A DNA stretch of 64,000 nucleotides from positions 124,001-188,000 of the forward strand of contig NZ_ONZF01000001.1 of NCBI RefSeq assembly GCF_900302445.1, in the 5' to 3' direction. Below the pieces are notes generated by a model. It saw nothing but the letters and a program-made list of their open reading frames with translations, had not been told where the DNA came from and did not search any database. Positions within the stretch are counted from its first letter, which is position 1. Each line of letters begins with the position of its first letter. Shown here piece by piece: positions 27,783-38,289 of the stretch. The DNA comes from Palleronia abyssalis (lineage in GTDB: Bacteria; Pseudomonadota; Alphaproteobacteria; Rhodobacterales; Rhodobacteraceae). The position numbers and the translations under genes were made by a program.

Positions 27783-28951
27783 TTTCGGTTGAGGACGCGC
27801 TTGACCGGGTCCTCTCCCTGGTGGGGCCGCTCGGTTCCGAATACGTCCCGCTGAGGCAAGCCGCCGGCCGTGTCCTGTCTCAGCCGCTGACGGCACAGCG
27901 CGCGCAACCACCCTTCCCGGCCTCGGCCATGGACGGCTATGCGATTCCAACCGCCGATCCCCGACCGGGCCACACGTTCCACGTGATCGGAGAAAGCGCG
28001 GCCGGGCACGGGTTCGGCGGTTGCCTCAAGGACGGCGAGGCTGTTCGCATCTTCACTGGTGCCCCCGTGCCGGAGGGCGCCAAGCGGGTCGTGATACAGG
28101 AAGATGTGGTCCGACAGGGCGCGCGCGTCACTCTACGCGACAGGATCGATCACCAGACATACATCCGGCCAGTGGGCAGCGATTTTGCTCAAGGCGATGT
28201 TTTCGACCCAAGCGGACCTTTGCGGCCTGCGAATCTTGCATTGGCGGCGGCGATGAACCACGCCGAGCTACCCGTTCGCCGCCGTCCCGTGGTTGCCCTC
28301 ATCGCGACCGGGGATGAGTTGGCAATGCCCGGCGAGACGCCCCGGCACGATCAGATCATCGCCTCCAACACGTTCGGTCTCGCCGCGATGATCGAGGCGG
28401 CAGGTGGCCGTGCAAGGGTGCTGCCGATTGCCCGCGATACGCTTCTATCGCTCGACGCCGCCTTCAACCTCGCAACGGGCGCGGATCTGATCGTGACGAT
28501 TGGCGGGGCTTCGGTGGGCGATCATGACCTCGTTGCCGCGGCTGCCGAGGCCCGGGGCCTGGAGAGGTCTTTCTACAAAGTCGCAATGCGCCCGGGCAAG
28601 CCGCTGATGGCCGGTCGCCTTCACGGAACACCGATCGTTGGCCTTCCGGGAAATCCTGTATCTTCAATGGTTTGCGGTGCGATCTTCGTTCGACCTATGC
28701 TTCACGTCATGCAAGGTCTTCCCGCCGGTCCAGTCTTGCGCCATCGCTCCGTCCTGTCCGCGCCCTTGGCCGCCAACGGTCCCCGGGAACACTATATGCG
28801 TGGCCGGCGCACGGCATCGGGGGTCGAGGCGTTCGAAAGCCAGGATAGCGCGCAATTGGGCATCCTCGCAGCGGCGGATGTACTGATCGTGCAATCGCCG
28901 CATGATCCGGGCCGCGAGATCGGCGCCGAGGTCGATATCATCCCGATCTGA
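27779..28951 (+). CDS. moeA: Molybdopterin molybdenumtransferase MoeA
   Basis: Inserts molybdate into molybdopterin-AMP. The 390-residue protein has the MoeA features [29 protein letters not shown], the MoCF-like core [12 protein letters not shown] and [28 protein letters not shown] and [11 protein letters not shown]. The start is decided by context: the TTG at 27779-27781 overlaps the moaC stop (TTGA) and gives the family-typical N-terminus (M)[11 protein letters not shown]; there is no ATG nearby. This unusual start probably lowers initiation and makes it dependent on moaC translation. Confidence 0.95.
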   Translation: MISVEDALDRVLSLVGPLGSEYVPLRQAAGRVLSQPLTAQRAQPPFPASAMDGYAIPTADPRPGHTFHVIGESAAGHGFGGCLKDGEAVRIFTGAPVPEGAKRVVIQEDVVRQGARVTLRDRIDHQTYIRPVGSDFAQGDVFDPSGPLRPANLALAAAMNHAELPVRRRPVVALIATGDELAMPGETPRHDQIIASNTFGLAAMIEAAGGRARVLPIARDTLLSLDAAFNLATGADLIVTIGGASVGDHDLVAAAAEARGLERSFYKVAMRPGKPLMAGRLHGTPIVGLPGNPVSSMVCGAIFVRPMLHVMQGLPAGPVLRHRSVLSAPLAANGPREHYMRGRRTASGVEAFESQDSAQLGILAAADVLIVQSPHDPGREIGAEVDIIPI

Positions 28952-28960
28952 CCCCGGCCG

Positions 28961-28989
28961 TTGACACGAAGGGGGAACGGCCGTAGAAC
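28961..28989 (+). promoter_or_regulatory. lexA promoter with overlapping LexA (SOS) box
   Basis: A -35 box TTGACA (28961-28966, full consensus) is followed after 17 bp by a -10-like TAGAAC (28984-28989). The alphaproteobacterial SOS box GAAC-N7-GAAC occupies 28975-28989, with half-sites at 28975-28978 and 28986-28989. The second half-site lies inside the -10 element, so bound LexA would block the promoter: autoregulation. The predicted 5' leader is about 28 nt. Confidence 0.88.
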
Positions 28990-29023
28990 ATTGCGCAAAC
29001 ACATGGATCATGGGGCGGCGCGC

Positions 29024-29716
29024 ATGTTGACACGGAAGCAATTGGAATTGCTGACCTTCATCAATAAGAGGATGCAGCGCGACGGCGTGCCGCCATCCTT
29101 CGATGAGATGAAGGAGGCGCTGGATCTTCGATCCAAATCGGGCATCCATCGCTTGATCACGGCGCTGGAGGAGCGGGGTTTCATCCGGCGGCTTGCCCAT
29201 AGGGCCCGTGCGATCGAGATCGTGAAATTGCCGGAAAGCCTGGATACCGGGGGTGGTTTCAGCCCACGGGTTATCGACGGCGATCGTCCAGATCTTGATC
29301 CCCCGGCAACCGCAATCGCGGTCGAGGCCGCGGCGACAGAGCTTCCTGTGATGGGCCGGATCGCGGCTGGCGTCCCGATCGAGGCGATCTCGGAAGTGTC
29401 CCACAATGTCGCCGTTCCCAGCCAGATGCTGTCGGGGGCCGGCTCTCATTACGCGCTCGAGGTCAAAGGCGACTCGATGATCGAGGCCGGGATCAACGAT
29501 GGCGACGTTGTCGTGATCCGTGAGACTTCTGTGGCCGACAACGGAGATATTGTCGTGGCGGTCGTCGAAGGTTTCGAGGCGACGTTGAAGACCTTCCGCA
29601 AGCAAGGCAGTTCGGTAGCCTTGGAGGCGGCGAATCCTGCCTACGAGACCCGGGTATTTCGGGACGATCAGGTTCAGGTGCAAGGCAAGCTGGTCGGTCT
29701 GATCCGCACCTATTAG
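29024..29716 (+). CDS. lexA: LexA repressor, SOS response master regulator
   Basis: Represses DNA-damage genes and self-cleaves when RecA filaments form. The 230-residue protein has an N-terminal winged HTH ([35 protein letters not shown]). The cleavage site is Ala115-Gly116 (GRIAAGVP), the catalytic serine is Ser151 (KGDSMIEAG) and the Lys is Lys189 (ATLK). Start at ATG 29024; the longer frame would begin within the promoter. Convergent with comEC, sharing three bases of stop codons (29714-29716). Confidence 0.97.
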   Translation: MLTRKQLELLTFINKRMQRDGVPPSFDEMKEALDLRSKSGIHRLITALEERGFIRRLAHRARAIEIVKLPESLDTGGGFSPRVIDGDRPDLDPPATAIAVEAAATELPVMGRIAAGVPIEAISEVSHNVAVPSQMLSGAGSHYALEVKGDSMIEAGINDGDVVVIRETSVADNGDIVVAVVEGFEATLKTFRKQGSSVALEAANPAYETRVFRDDQVQVQGKLVGLIRTY

Positions 29717-31800
29717 GGCATTGCTGCGGCGATCCGGTCACCGACCTCTTCGCCGCGGATCGCTTGATCCGGGCTTTTGTATCCCGTCCAAGGACGTCGC
29801 GATGCCTCTCCGATGGCCGTCTTGATGCGAATGCCGGAATGCTGACGCGATATCGCAACGGCGCCTGTGCGTGCCAGCGTCGTTTCGTCGAACATCAGGC
29901 ACGGCCCTGTCCCCGCCAAGTCCCCCGTGGTGACCACGATCGTCTGTTCGGTGCACATCGCGCGGGCACGTGCTTCCCATCCGCGTCCGTAGACATGGTG
30001 CACCGTTTGGCCTGCGAAGGCGAAAGTGTTGTCGACCCAGCCTTGCCTTGCTGCGGCAGTCGGCTGATCGGCGGAATCGCCGTCGTTTTCCAGCCAGACC
30101 CTGGCCGCGAACCCCGCCCCACGGGGTTTGGACAGCACCCGTCCCTCCGGCCCCATGATCCCGACAAGGGACCCGCCGGGATCGATCAGCAAGGCGGGAC
30201 GGTCATGTACCATCCAAAGTCCGGCCGCCGCCGCCAGCGGGATCACACCAACCCACCGCCCCACGCCGTTCCAGGCCATGACCATCAACCCGCCCACCGC
30301 CAATAGCGGTAAAGCCGCGGGTCCCGGCGCAGGAACGGCAATCACGGCCCCGCCCAGCCCCGCGACCCAATGGGCCACGCCCAGGATCCAGTCGATCCCG
30401 ATCGCCATGAGCCAAAGGCCGATCCAAGCCCCGCCAATGGGCGCGAGAACGGCCGAGAGTACGGCTGCCGGCATCACGAGGACGCCCATCACCGGAACGC
30501 TGAGTAGGTTCGCCAGAAGGCCGTATTGAGCGATCTGGTTGAAATGCGCTGCCGAGAATGGAGCGGTCGCGGCCCCCGCCACGGCGGAAGAGATGATCAG
30601 CGCGACGATCCATCCCAGGATCCCGCGGCGCGGCAATCCCGGGATGCCGCGCAACCATCGAAACACGGCCACGAGGGCCGTGGTCGCGGCGAACGACATC
30701 TGGAACCCAGGTTCGGTCAGTGCTTCGGGTCGCAGGCACAAGACGATCACCGCCGCCACCGCGACCGCCCGCAACGTTACTGCGCGACGGCCCAAAAGGA
30801 TCGCGGTCAGCATCACTGCGACCATGACGAAGGCCCGCTGTGTGGCAACATTGCCCCCTGATAGCGCAAGATAGAACGCCGCCGCCGCCAGCGCCCCCAC
30901 CGCAGCAAGGGATTTCGTCGGCCAGCGCAGCGCCACGCGTGGCACTGCGACCAGCACCAACCTCAGCGCCCCGAAGACCACGCCGGTCAAAAGGCCCATA
31001 TGCAATCCGGAGATCGCCAGAAGGTGCGCAAGGTTCGAGGCGCGCAGCGTCTCCATTGTGACTGCGCCGATATACGACCGATCACCGGTGGTCAGCGCAG
31101 TCGCGACTGCCCCCGTCTCTCCGGGAAGGGTCGCCCGAATATAGGCCCCGATCCGGGTGCGCAGCCGCGCCACGATTTGTCCGTCAGGGGCGTCGGCGAT
31201 CAGAAGCGCGGGCGTCCGCGTGTACCCGACCGCCCCGATCCGGTCGAACCAGGCCATTCGGCGAAAGTCGAAGCCTCCCGGCTCGACCGGGCCTTCTGGG
31301 GCTGAAAGATGAGCGGTCAGGATCACGGTCTGCCCGGGTTTTGGATCGATCCAGTCCTGAGCACCATGTAGCGAGACGCGGACGCGCAAGGGAACGCGGG
31401 CGGGGTCCGTCCGCTCCAGCACCACCCGGTCCAGCGTCAGACGGGTCTTTTCCGATGCGGACCGGTCGATCGTCACGATCCGCCCCTGCACCGCGCCATA
31501 GTATCGGAAATCCAGCGTCGGGCCTGCGACCATGTCGGTACGCAGCCCGGCCAAGCCAACGCCGATCCCCACCAGAAGCAGACCGCCGAACAGGGGCCAG
31601 TGCCAAAGCCCAGCCGCCAAGGCGACGGCCCCCGCCCCGATCGCCCCTGCCAACAGCAGCCAGTCGCGGCGGTCAGGTTCGACCGGCAGCAGGAAGTAAA
31701 GACCGATGCCGCAGCCCAGGCAGACCGGCACCCACAGAAACAGCGATCCCCGCTGCCGGTCCAGGGCAAGCCATCGGCCGAGACGCGTCACCCTTGTCAC
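29713..31800 (-). CDS. comEC: ComEC/Rec2-family DNA uptake channel protein
   Basis: A 695-residue inner-membrane protein of the competence channel family that carries single-stranded DNA into the cytoplasm. It has N-terminal membrane helices, a soluble OB-like domain ([27 protein letters not shown]), then the Competence domain with the hallmark LTTGDRSYI and [19 protein letters not shown] and many hydrophobic helices. Only ~190 residues follow the last helix. The beta-lactamase-like domain of Bacillus ComEC is absent or strongly reduced, which is common in alphaproteobacteria. The start is a GTG at 31798-31800 (alternative GTG three codons in). Divergent from gltX with 56 bp between. Confidence 0.92.
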   Translation of the reverse strand: MTRVTRLGRWLALDRQRGSLFLWVPVCLGCGIGLYFLLPVEPDRRDWLLLAGAIGAGAVALAAGLWHWPLFGGLLLVGIGVGLAGLRTDMVAGPTLDFRYYGAVQGRIVTIDRSASEKTRLTLDRVVLERTDPARVPLRVRVSLHGAQDWIDPKPGQTVILTAHLSAPEGPVEPGGFDFRRMAWFDRIGAVGYTRTPALLIADAPDGQIVARLRTRIGAYIRATLPGETGAVATALTTGDRSYIGAVTMETLRASNLAHLLAISGLHMGLLTGVVFGALRLVLVAVPRVALRWPTKSLAAVGALAAAAFYLALSGGNVATQRAFVMVAVMLTAILLGRRAVTLRAVAVAAVIVLCLRPEALTEPGFQMSFAATTALVAVFRWLRGIPGLPRRGILGWIVALIISSAVAGAATAPFSAAHFNQIAQYGLLANLLSVPVMGVLVMPAAVLSAVLAPIGGAWIGLWLMAIGIDWILGVAHWVAGLGGAVIAVPAPGPAALPLLAVGGLMVMAWNGVGRWVGVIPLAAAAGLWMVHDRPALLIDPGGSLVGIMGPEGRVLSKPRGAGFAARVWLENDGDSADQPTAAARQGWVDNTFAFAGQTVHHVYGRGWEARARAMCTEQTIVVTTGDLAGTGPCLMFDETTLARTGAVAISRQHSGIRIKTAIGEASRRPWTGYKSPDQAIRGEEVGDRIAAAMP

Positions 31801-31856
31801 CTATCCGACGATTGCCTACACCACGGCGACGATCCCACATCCAAAGTTAAGAGCTT

Positions 31857-33302
31857 ATGAACGACGCCGAGATTTCCACCCCGGTCGTGACCCGCATCGC
31901 GCCCTCGCCCACGGGATTCATGCACGTAGGAACGGCCCGTACGGCGCTGTTCAACTGGCTTTATGCGCGCGGACGCGGGGGGAAATTCCTTCTTCGAGTC
32001 GAGGATACGGACCGCGCGCGGTCCACCCCTGAGGCGACCGAGGCGATCGTGAAAGGCCTGCGGTGGCTGGGCCTCGACTGGGACGGCGATGCGGTCAGCC
32101 AGTCCGACCGTGCTGACCGCCATGCGGAAGTCGCGCGTGCCATGCTGGACACTGGCGCCGCCTACAAGTGTTTCGCTACACAAGAAGAAATCGAGGCCTA
32201 TCGAGAGGCCGCGCGGGCCGAAGGACGCTCGACCCTGTATCGCTCGCCCTGGCGCGACGCCGATCCGGCCGACCACCCCGACGCCCCTTACGTGATCCGG
32301 GTGAAGGCGCCGCTAGATGGCGAGACCGTGATCGACGACCAGGTGCAGGGACGGGTGACGGTGCGCAACGACCAGCTCGACGACATGATCGTCCTGCGCT
32401 CGGACGGCACGCCGACTTACATGCTGGCCGTGGTCGTGGACGATCACGACATGGGCGTCACGCATGTGATCCGGGGCGACGATCACCTCAACAACACGGC
32501 GCGCCAGGGGCTGGTCTACGACGCGATGGGTTGGGACCGCCCCGTCTATGCGCATATCCCGCTGATCCATGGCGAGGACGGCAAGAAGCTGTCCAAGCGA
32601 CACGGCGCGCTTGGGGTCGAGGAATACGTCGCCATGGGCTATCCGGCCGAGGCGATGCGCAACTATCTGGCGCGGTTGGGCTGGGCGCATGGCGATGACG
32701 AGGTGTTCACGACCGAACAGGCGCTGGACTGGTTCGACCTTTCGGGCATCGGCAAGTCGCCGGCGCGGCTGGATTTCAAGAAGCTGGACCACGTATCTGG
32801 CCAGCATATAGCCCGGATGGAGGACGACGCCCTGCTGTCGGCCATCGCATCCTGGCGGGCGGCGGCCGAGCTGCCGCCGCTGTCGCCCGAGGATCGCGAC
32901 CGGCTAGCTTCGGCCCTGCCGATCATCAAGGGTAGCGCCCGTAAATTGCCCGACCTGCTGGACAAGGCACAGTTCGCGATGGCGCGGCGCCCCATCGTGG
33001 CTGAACCCAAGGCGGCCAAGGCGCTGGACGCTGTATCCATCGGTATACTGTCAGAATTGACGCCGCAGTTGCAAAATGCTAGCTGGGAACGCGACACGCT
33101 CGAAGCCATTGCCGGACGGATCGTCGAGGCGCGTGGGTTGGGTCTGGGAAAGATCGCGGCCCCGCTTCGTGCGGCCCTCGCAGGAAAAACAGCCACCCCG
33201 AGTGTCTTCGACATGATGATCGTCCTCGGCCGCGAAGAGACGCTGGCGCGGATCGACGACGCCGCTTCCTCGGGCCCTCGACTTGGGGCTACCGAAAATT
33301 AA
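31857..33302 (+). CDS. gltX: Glutamyl-tRNA synthetase
   Basis: Class Ic synthetase charging tRNA-Glu (and in this group often tRNA-Gln as well). The 481-residue protein has the HIGH-type motif [31 protein letters not shown], the zinc-less linker typical of alphaproteobacteria, and the KMSKS-type motif [12 protein letters not shown]. Rhodobacterales often carry two GltX copies, so a second one elsewhere is possible. 51 bp upstream of gltA. Confidence 0.95.
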   Translation: MNDAEISTPVVTRIAPSPTGFMHVGTARTALFNWLYARGRGGKFLLRVEDTDRARSTPEATEAIVKGLRWLGLDWDGDAVSQSDRADRHAEVARAMLDTGAAYKCFATQEEIEAYREAARAEGRSTLYRSPWRDADPADHPDAPYVIRVKAPLDGETVIDDQVQGRVTVRNDQLDDMIVLRSDGTPTYMLAVVVDDHDMGVTHVIRGDDHLNNTARQGLVYDAMGWDRPVYAHIPLIHGEDGKKLSKRHGALGVEEYVAMGYPAEAMRNYLARLGWAHGDDEVFTTEQALDWFDLSGIGKSPARLDFKKLDHVSGQHIARMEDDALLSAIASWRAAAELPPLSPEDRDRLASALPIIKGSARKLPDLLDKAQFAMARRPIVAEPKAAKALDAVSIGILSELTPQLQNASWERDTLEAIAGRIVEARGLGLGKIAAPLRAALAGKTATPSVFDMMIVLGREETLARIDDAASSGPRLGATEN

Positions 33303-33353
33303 GTTCGCCCCGATAAGGGGCCGCATAGGCAACAGGATAAAGGGTTTCGCAAC

Positions 33354-34649
33354 ATGGCCGATGACAGCAAGTCCGCCAAGCTCATCTATGACGGCGCCGA
33401 ATACGATCTGCCCGTTCACTCGCCCACTGCGGGGCCCGACGTGGTCGACATCCGCAAGCTCTATGCCCAGGCGGGCGTGTTCACATACGATCCCGGCTTC
33501 ACGTCGACAGCGGCCTGCGACTCGACCATCACCTTCATCGACGGCGAGAAGGGCGAATTGCTGCACCGCGGCTATCCCATTGATCAACTGGCGTCGAAGT
33601 CCCACTTCCTCGAAGTTTGCTATCTGCTGCTGTACGGCGAATTGCCCACGGCCGAGCAGATCGAGGATTTCGAGTTCCGCGTGACCAACCACACGATGCT
33701 GCACGAGCAGATGCAGTATTTCTTCCGTGGATTCCGTCGCGACGCTCACCCAATGGCCGTCATGGTCGGCGTGGTCGGCGCGATGTCAGCCTTCTATCAC
33801 GACAGCACCGACATCAGCGATCCGTGGCAGCGCGAGGTCGCCTCGATCCGCCTGATCGCCAAGATGCCGACGATCGCCGCCTGGGCCTACAAGTATTCCA
33901 TCGGCCAGCCATTCGTCTATCCGCGTAACGACATGGACTATGCGTCGAACTTCCTGCGCATGTGCTTTTCGGTCCCGGCCGAGGACTACGTGGTCAACCC
34001 GATCCTGTCGCGCGCCATGGACCGGATCTTTACGCTGCACGCGGATCACGAGCAGAACGCATCGACCTCGACCGTGCGTCTTGCATCTTCCTCTGGTGCG
34101 AACCCCTTCGCCTGCGTAGCGGCAGGCATCGCCTGCCTCTGGGGCCCGGCACATGGCGGCGCCAACCAGGCCTGCCTTGAGATGCTGCGCGAGATCGGGA
34201 CGCCCGACCAGATCCCCGAATATATCGAGCGTGCAAAGGACAAGAACGATCCGTTCCGCCTGATGGGCTTCGGCCACCGCGTCTACAAGAACCACGACCC
34301 ACGCGCGACGGTGATGAAGCAGTCCGCCGACGAGGTGCTCGAGCTTCTGGGGATCGAGAACAACCCGACACTGCAGACCGCCAAAGAGTTGGAGCGCATC
34401 GCGCTGGAAGACGACTATTTCCGCGAGAAGAAGCTGTTCCCGAACGTCGACTTCTATTCGGGCATCATCCTCGACGCGATGGGCTTCCCGCAGTCGATGT
34501 TCACGCCGATTTTCGCGGTGGCGCGCACGGTGGGCTGGATCAGCCAGTGGAAGGAACAGATCAGCGACCCGCAGCACAAGATCGGCCGCCCGCGTCAGCT
34601 GTACCTTGGCGAGACCTATCGCGACTACGTGGACGTCGAAAACCGCTGA
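33354..34649 (+). CDS. gltA: Citrate synthase, type II (hexameric)
   Basis: Condenses acetyl-CoA with oxaloacetate at the entry of the TCA cycle. The 431-residue protein has ...[44 protein letters not shown], then the catalytic [13 protein letters not shown] and the active-site Asp region [16 protein letters not shown]. The N-terminal ~60-residue beta domain with the GExG ([15 protein letters not shown]) segment marks the Gram-negative NADH-sensitive type. Followed by a strong terminator. Confidence 0.97.
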   Translation: MADDSKSAKLIYDGAEYDLPVHSPTAGPDVVDIRKLYAQAGVFTYDPGFTSTAACDSTITFIDGEKGELLHRGYPIDQLASKSHFLEVCYLLLYGELPTAEQIEDFEFRVTNHTMLHEQMQYFFRGFRRDAHPMAVMVGVVGAMSAFYHDSTDISDPWQREVASIRLIAKMPTIAAWAYKYSIGQPFVYPRNDMDYASNFLRMCFSVPAEDYVVNPILSRAMDRIFTLHADHEQNASTSTVRLASSSGANPFACVAAGIACLWGPAHGGANQACLEMLREIGTPDQIPEYIERAKDKNDPFRLMGFGHRVYKNHDPRATVMKQSADEVLELLGIENNPTLQTAKELERIALEDDYFREKKLFPNVDFYSGIILDAMGFPQSMFTPIFAVARTVGWISQWKEQISDPQHKIGRPRQLYLGETYRDYVDVENR

Positions 34650-34700
34650 GCCGACGGACCCGGCAACACTACACCGGGGCCGGACAAGCGAGACAAAAGA

Positions 34701-34732
34701 AAGACCCCCGAGGATGCTCGGGGGTCTTTTTT
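34701..34732. terminator. Bidirectional intrinsic terminator between gltA and the OYE gene
   Basis: AAGACCCCCGAG (34701-34712), loop GATG, CTCGGGGGTCTT (34717-34728) form a perfect 12-bp stem. T runs through 34732 on the plus strand, and an A-rich stretch before the stem gives the U tract on the minus strand. It ends gltA and the convergent gene. Confidence 0.95.
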
Positions 34733-34751
34733 CGTCGCCAGGCGCAGAAGA

Positions 34752-35852
34752 TCAGACCGGCTTGATCGCGTCCAGGAACGGATAATCGGTATAGCCTGTC
34801 TCGTCGCCACCGTAGAACGTGTCCTGATCCTGCGCATTCAGCGAAGCCCCCGTGCGGAACCGCTCGGGCAGGTCCGGGTTCGCGATGAAGTCGCGGCCGA
34901 TCGTCCCCGCATCGGCATGGCCGTCGCGGATCACCTCGGCCAGCTTGTCGCCGTCCAGCTCTCCGTTTGCGATGTAGAACCCGTCATAGAGCTTGCGCAG
35001 ACGCTTCAGCATCTGTTCTTCCTCGCTCTTCGTGTCGGTGCCGTAGAAGCTTTCGACCACGTGCAGATAGGCCAGCTTCTGCCCCGACAGCATCTTGTAG
35101 ACCTCCGAGAACGTCGCCTCGGGATCGCTGTCGCCCATGTCGTTGGCCTGCCCCAAAGGCGACAGGCGCACGCCGACCCGGTCGCGATCCCAGACGCTGG
35201 TCACCGCGTCGATCACCTCGCGCAGGAAACGCATCCGGTTGTCGATGCTGCCGCCATATTCGTCGTCGCGATGGTTTGTCTTGTCCTGCAAGAACTGGTC
35301 GATCAGGTAGCCATTCGCGGCGTGGATCTCGACACCGTCGAACCCGGCGTCTTTCGCGTTTTGGGCGCCCTGGCGATAGATTTCGACAAGCTCGGCAATC
35401 TCGTCGGTCGTCACGGCATGGGGCTCCGAGCAATCCTCGAATCCGTTCGCGGTGAAGGTCTTCTGATCGGCCCGGATCGCCGACGGGGCCTGCGGCGTCT
35501 GCCCCTCGGGCAGAAGCGAGACGTGGCTGATCCGTCCCACGTGCCACAACTGCATGTAGATGCGACCGCCCTGCGCGTGCACCGCGTCGGTGATCTTCTT
35601 CCACGCCGCGACATGGCCGGGTGTATGGATGCCGGGCGTGTTGATGTATCCTTTCCCCATCGCGGTGACCTGGGTGGCCTCGGTCAGGATCATCCCGGCG
35701 CTGGCCCGCTGGGCGTAGTAGGTCTGCGCCACGTCCCAGGGGGTGCCGTCGGGATGCGCGCGGTTTCGCGTCAGCGGCGCCATCAGCACGCGGTTCGGCA
35801 GGTCGAGGCTGCCCATGCGCACGGGCGAGAATAGAATGGAACGGTCGTACAT
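34752..35852 (-). CDS. Old Yellow Enzyme-family FMN oxidoreductase (NemA-like)
   Basis: A 366-residue FMN-dependent ene-reductase likely to act on N-ethylmaleimide, nitro compounds or other electrophilic alkenes. Family features are LFSPVRMGSLDLPNRVLMAPLTRNRA, YMQLWHVGRISH, the substrate-binding HAAN of GVEIHAANGYLIDQFLQD, the RMRFLREVIDAV region, and a C-terminal FMN-phosphate site with TIGRDFIANPDLPERFRTG. Start at 35852 (MYDRSILFSP); the longer frame is not family-like. It is divergent from the transglutaminase-like gene. A NemR-type repressor would be expected elsewhere. Confidence 0.92.
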   Translation of the reverse strand: MYDRSILFSPVRMGSLDLPNRVLMAPLTRNRAHPDGTPWDVAQTYYAQRASAGMILTEATQVTAMGKGYINTPGIHTPGHVAAWKKITDAVHAQGGRIYMQLWHVGRISHVSLLPEGQTPQAPSAIRADQKTFTANGFEDCSEPHAVTTDEIAELVEIYRQGAQNAKDAGFDGVEIHAANGYLIDQFLQDKTNHRDDEYGGSIDNRMRFLREVIDAVTSVWDRDRVGVRLSPLGQANDMGDSDPEATFSEVYKMLSGQKLAYLHVVESFYGTDTKSEEEQMLKRLRKLYDGFYIANGELDGDKLAEVIRDGHADAGTIGRDFIANPDLPERFRTGASLNAQDQDTFYGGDETGYTDYPFLDAIKPV

Positions 35853-35959
35853 GGAAAACTCCTGTCTTTGCCCGCATCCAACCGCCTGAATGGCATCGCG
35901 TTCCCGCGTCCGTCCGTGTACAGACGCACGACATCTCTGCATTGCCGCAAGGACCTCGC

Positions 35960-36736
35960 ATGAAACTCAAGATCACCGCCGAACTCGACTACGGCATGGA
36001 AACGGAAACCGACGTCCTTCTGCAGATCGAGACGGCCGCCATGCCCGTCCAGCGGATCGAGCATGAGCGTCTGGACGCGGGATCGACCACCTATCTCAGC
36101 CGGATCTCGGCCGAGGATTCCATCGGCACCCGAGTGTGGCTTTCCTGCCAAGACAGCCTGACGGTCCGCTACGAGGCGACCGTCGATATCACGCGCACGA
36201 ACGAGGACATCACCAAGCTTCAGTCCGACCCCGTCCACCGTCTCCCGCACGAAGCCGTGCGCTATCTGATGGCCTCGCGCTATTGCCCCTCCGACGAATT
36301 CCAAAGCTTCGTCGCGGCCGAGTTCGGTCATTCCAGCGGCGGTCAATGCATCATGGAGATGGCGAACTGGGTGGGTGAACGCTTCACCTATTCGCCCGGC
36401 GCGTCGGGTCCGTCGACCACCGCGCTGGAAACCTTCGTGCAGCGCCGCGGGATCTGCCGCGACTTCGCGCATGTGCTGATCTCGTTGGCCCGCGCCAAGG
36501 CGATCCCGGCCCGCATGGTCAGTTGCTACGGCCCCAACGTGACCCCGCAGGATTTCCACGCCGTGGCCGAAGTCTGGCTGGAGGGGCGCTGGCACCTCGT
36601 CGACCCGACCGGTATGGCGACACCCGACCAACTGGCGATCATCGGGGTCGGCCGGGACGCGGCCGATATCGCGTTCCTGACCAGCTATGGCTGGGTGACG
36701 CTCAACCGCCAGCAGGTTCAGGTCACCGAGGCCTGA
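35960..36736 (+). CDS. Transglutaminase-like (papain-fold) domain protein
   Basis: A 258-residue protein with an N-terminal beta-rich domain (KLKITAELDYGM..., the bacterial transglutaminase-like N-terminal domain) and a core whose catalytic triad is visible: Cys in RRGICRDFAHVL, His in DFHAVAEVWL and Asp in HLVDPTGMA. No signal peptide. Such proteins are usually cysteine proteases or amide hydrolases rather than true transglutaminases. Start at ATG 35960; an in-frame TTG at 35942 is less likely. Confidence 0.88.
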   Translation: MKLKITAELDYGMETETDVLLQIETAAMPVQRIEHERLDAGSTTYLSRISAEDSIGTRVWLSCQDSLTVRYEATVDITRTNEDITKLQSDPVHRLPHEAVRYLMASRYCPSDEFQSFVAAEFGHSSGGQCIMEMANWVGERFTYSPGASGPSTTALETFVQRRGICRDFAHVLISLARAKAIPARMVSCYGPNVTPQDFHAVAEVWLEGRWHLVDPTGMATPDQLAIIGVGRDAADIAFLTSYGWVTLNRQQVQVTEA

Positions 36737-36847
36737 CCGCGCAATCTCGGTCGTGGGGCGGCGCGATACCGTGCCGCCCTGCCCCCTTCATCCTTGTCCA
36801 AATACCCAAAAACGGTGCAACGGATGTCACCGGGACACCCGCCCGGC

Positions 36848-37624
36848 CTAGCGCCCTTCGTATCGCGCCGGGCGCTTTTCCAGGAACGCCAGAACCCCCT
36901 CGCGGAAGTCACGGGTGGTGCCCATCCGCCCTTGAAGCCGCGCCTCGAGCTCCAGCTGCTCGGGCAGATCGTTCGCAAAGCTCGTGCGCAATGCTTCCTT
37001 TACGCCGCGATAGGCTTCGGTCGGACCGGTCGCCAGGTGTAGCGCCCTGCGCCACCAATGGTCCGCGAAGTCCTCGTCGGGCACGCATTCCCAGATCATG
37101 CCCCAGGCTTCGGCCTGCGTCGCGGTGATCGGCTCGGCGAACAGGGCCGCGCCCATGGCCTTGGCCAGCCCCATCTGACGCGGCAACCAATAAGTGCCGC
37201 CCGCGTCCGGGATCAGACCGATCCGAGTGAAGGCCTGAAGGAACACCGATGATTCAGCGGCGATGACGATGTCAGCCCCCAGCGCCAGGTTGGCCCCGGC
37301 CCCCGCCGCCGCCCCTTTGACGGCCGAGATCGTGGGCACCGGGCAATCGACGATGGCGCTCAGCATCGGCTCGTACTCGTCCCGCAGGACCCGTTCCAGG
37401 TCCATGTTCGCGGCGTTGGCCCCGTCCGCCAGATCCTGCCCCGAACAGAAAGCACCCCCGGCCCCTGTGATCACCAGAACCCGCGCGGTCTGCCCGGCCT
37501 CTTTCACGGCATGGGTGATCTCGGCCCGCATCTGGCTGTTCAGCGCATTCTTCCGGTCGGGCCGGTTCAGCGTCAGGATGGCGACGTCGTCGCGGACGGC
37601 GAACTTAATGGCCTCGTACTGCAT
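36848..37624 (-). CDS. Enoyl-CoA hydratase/isomerase (crotonase), PaaG-like
   Basis: A 258-residue crotonase-fold enzyme. LTLNRPDRKNALN is the N-terminal signature, and the oxyanion-hole segments are GAFCSGQDL and KGAAAGAGANLALGADI. The active-site loop FTRIGLIPDAGGTYWLPRQMG is typical of enoyl-CoA hydratases and of PaaG (ring-1,2-epoxyphenylacetyl-CoA isomerase); one of the two usual catalytic Glu residues is replaced by Ala in the AAGAGA region, favouring an isomerase-type reaction. No other phenylacetate genes are nearby, so the exact substrate is uncertain. Start at 37624. Confidence 0.88.
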   Translation of the reverse strand: MQYEAIKFAVRDDVAILTLNRPDRKNALNSQMRAEITHAVKEAGQTARVLVITGAGGAFCSGQDLADGANAANMDLERVLRDEYEPMLSAIVDCPVPTISAVKGAAAGAGANLALGADIVIAAESSVFLQAFTRIGLIPDAGGTYWLPRQMGLAKAMGAALFAEPITATQAEAWGMIWECVPDEDFADHWWRRALHLATGPTEAYRGVKEALRTSFANDLPEQLELEARLQGRMGTTRDFREGVLAFLEKRPARYEGR

Positions 37625-38169
37625 GTCGGCTCCTACGGTATATGTTGCGCCGACCATGGCAAGAAAGCGTCGTGCGGGGAAGTCCGACGCGCCGTCACTC
37701 GGCCATCGAAGACGTCCGGCCGCGACTCCCGGCGTTTCGATTGACCGTTCCCAAGCGCGGCATATCGATCCAAAGGAATGCAGCCAGAGGCGTCATCGTT
37801 CGAGATCCCGAGGCTGAGGAAACGCGGATCGCCCTGAAATTTCCGCTCGAGCGCGCGGTTCTACGTGTCAAACCACAAAACAAGGTAGTCCATGCGCCTG
37901 CCGCCCCCGCGGCAATCCGGGACAGTCCGACTTCATGGCGCGGCCTTGGAGATCGTACCACCGCGCCAAATTGTCCGCGATCAGGGCCGGATACCGGCGG
38001 TCGAGAAGCCGGCGAAGGCCGGGAAAAAGCTGTCGAGGTTCAAGCAGAAGCTGGCAAGCAGAAATCCAGCCGCGTGATCGCATCGCGCCCCATCGAAATG
38101 AGATAGGGGATCGCCGCGATTGTACCGCCCGCCATAGGCCTGTCGGTCAACCGGTTCGCCGTTCCATTT
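37625..38169. other. Gene-poor stretch with decayed coding sequence
   Basis: About 545 bp without a convincing gene. Several short open frames exist on both strands but none has a good start, ribosome site or recognisable motif. On the minus strand between ~38100 and 37868 a readable fragment (LLDRRYPALIADNLARWYD) looks like protein sequence out of frame with the adjacent sulfotransferase-like relic, consistent with a frameshifted remnant of the same gene. Nothing else is seen. Confidence 0.4.
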
Positions 38170-38289
38170 TTAATGAACCGTTGCCGGGTCCGCCTCGATC
38201 AGGGCCGCCTGGATCATACAGATGCCGGACTTGGGAAGCCCGATCACCACGATCAAGGGCTTCCGCCTCGGATCATCCGCGCCCGTCAC
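38170..38289 (-). pseudogene. Truncated sulfotransferase-like gene remnant downstream of ccmH
   Basis: A 39-codon open frame beginning with a GTG that overlaps the ccmH stop (GTGA) and ending at a TAA at 38170. It encodes PLIVVIGLPKSGICMIQAAL, which matches the N-terminal P-loop strand of sulfotransferases (V-x-G-L-P-R/K-S-G). A full sulfotransferase is ~250-300 residues or longer, so this is probably the 5' end of a decayed gene once coupled to ccmH; further fragments may continue towards 37868 in another frame. Homology is judged from one motif only. Confidence 0.4.

Noticed and set aside
35906..35927. GCGTC...GACGC inverted repeat between the OYE and transglutaminase genes as a NemR-like operator
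   Set aside because: Arms are only 5 bp with a 12-bp spacer and overlap other chance repeats in GC-rich DNA; not convincing.
37642..38106. 154-codon plus-strand frame in the gene-poor region
   Set aside because: Poor start context, no motif, basic low-information composition; more likely decayed DNA.
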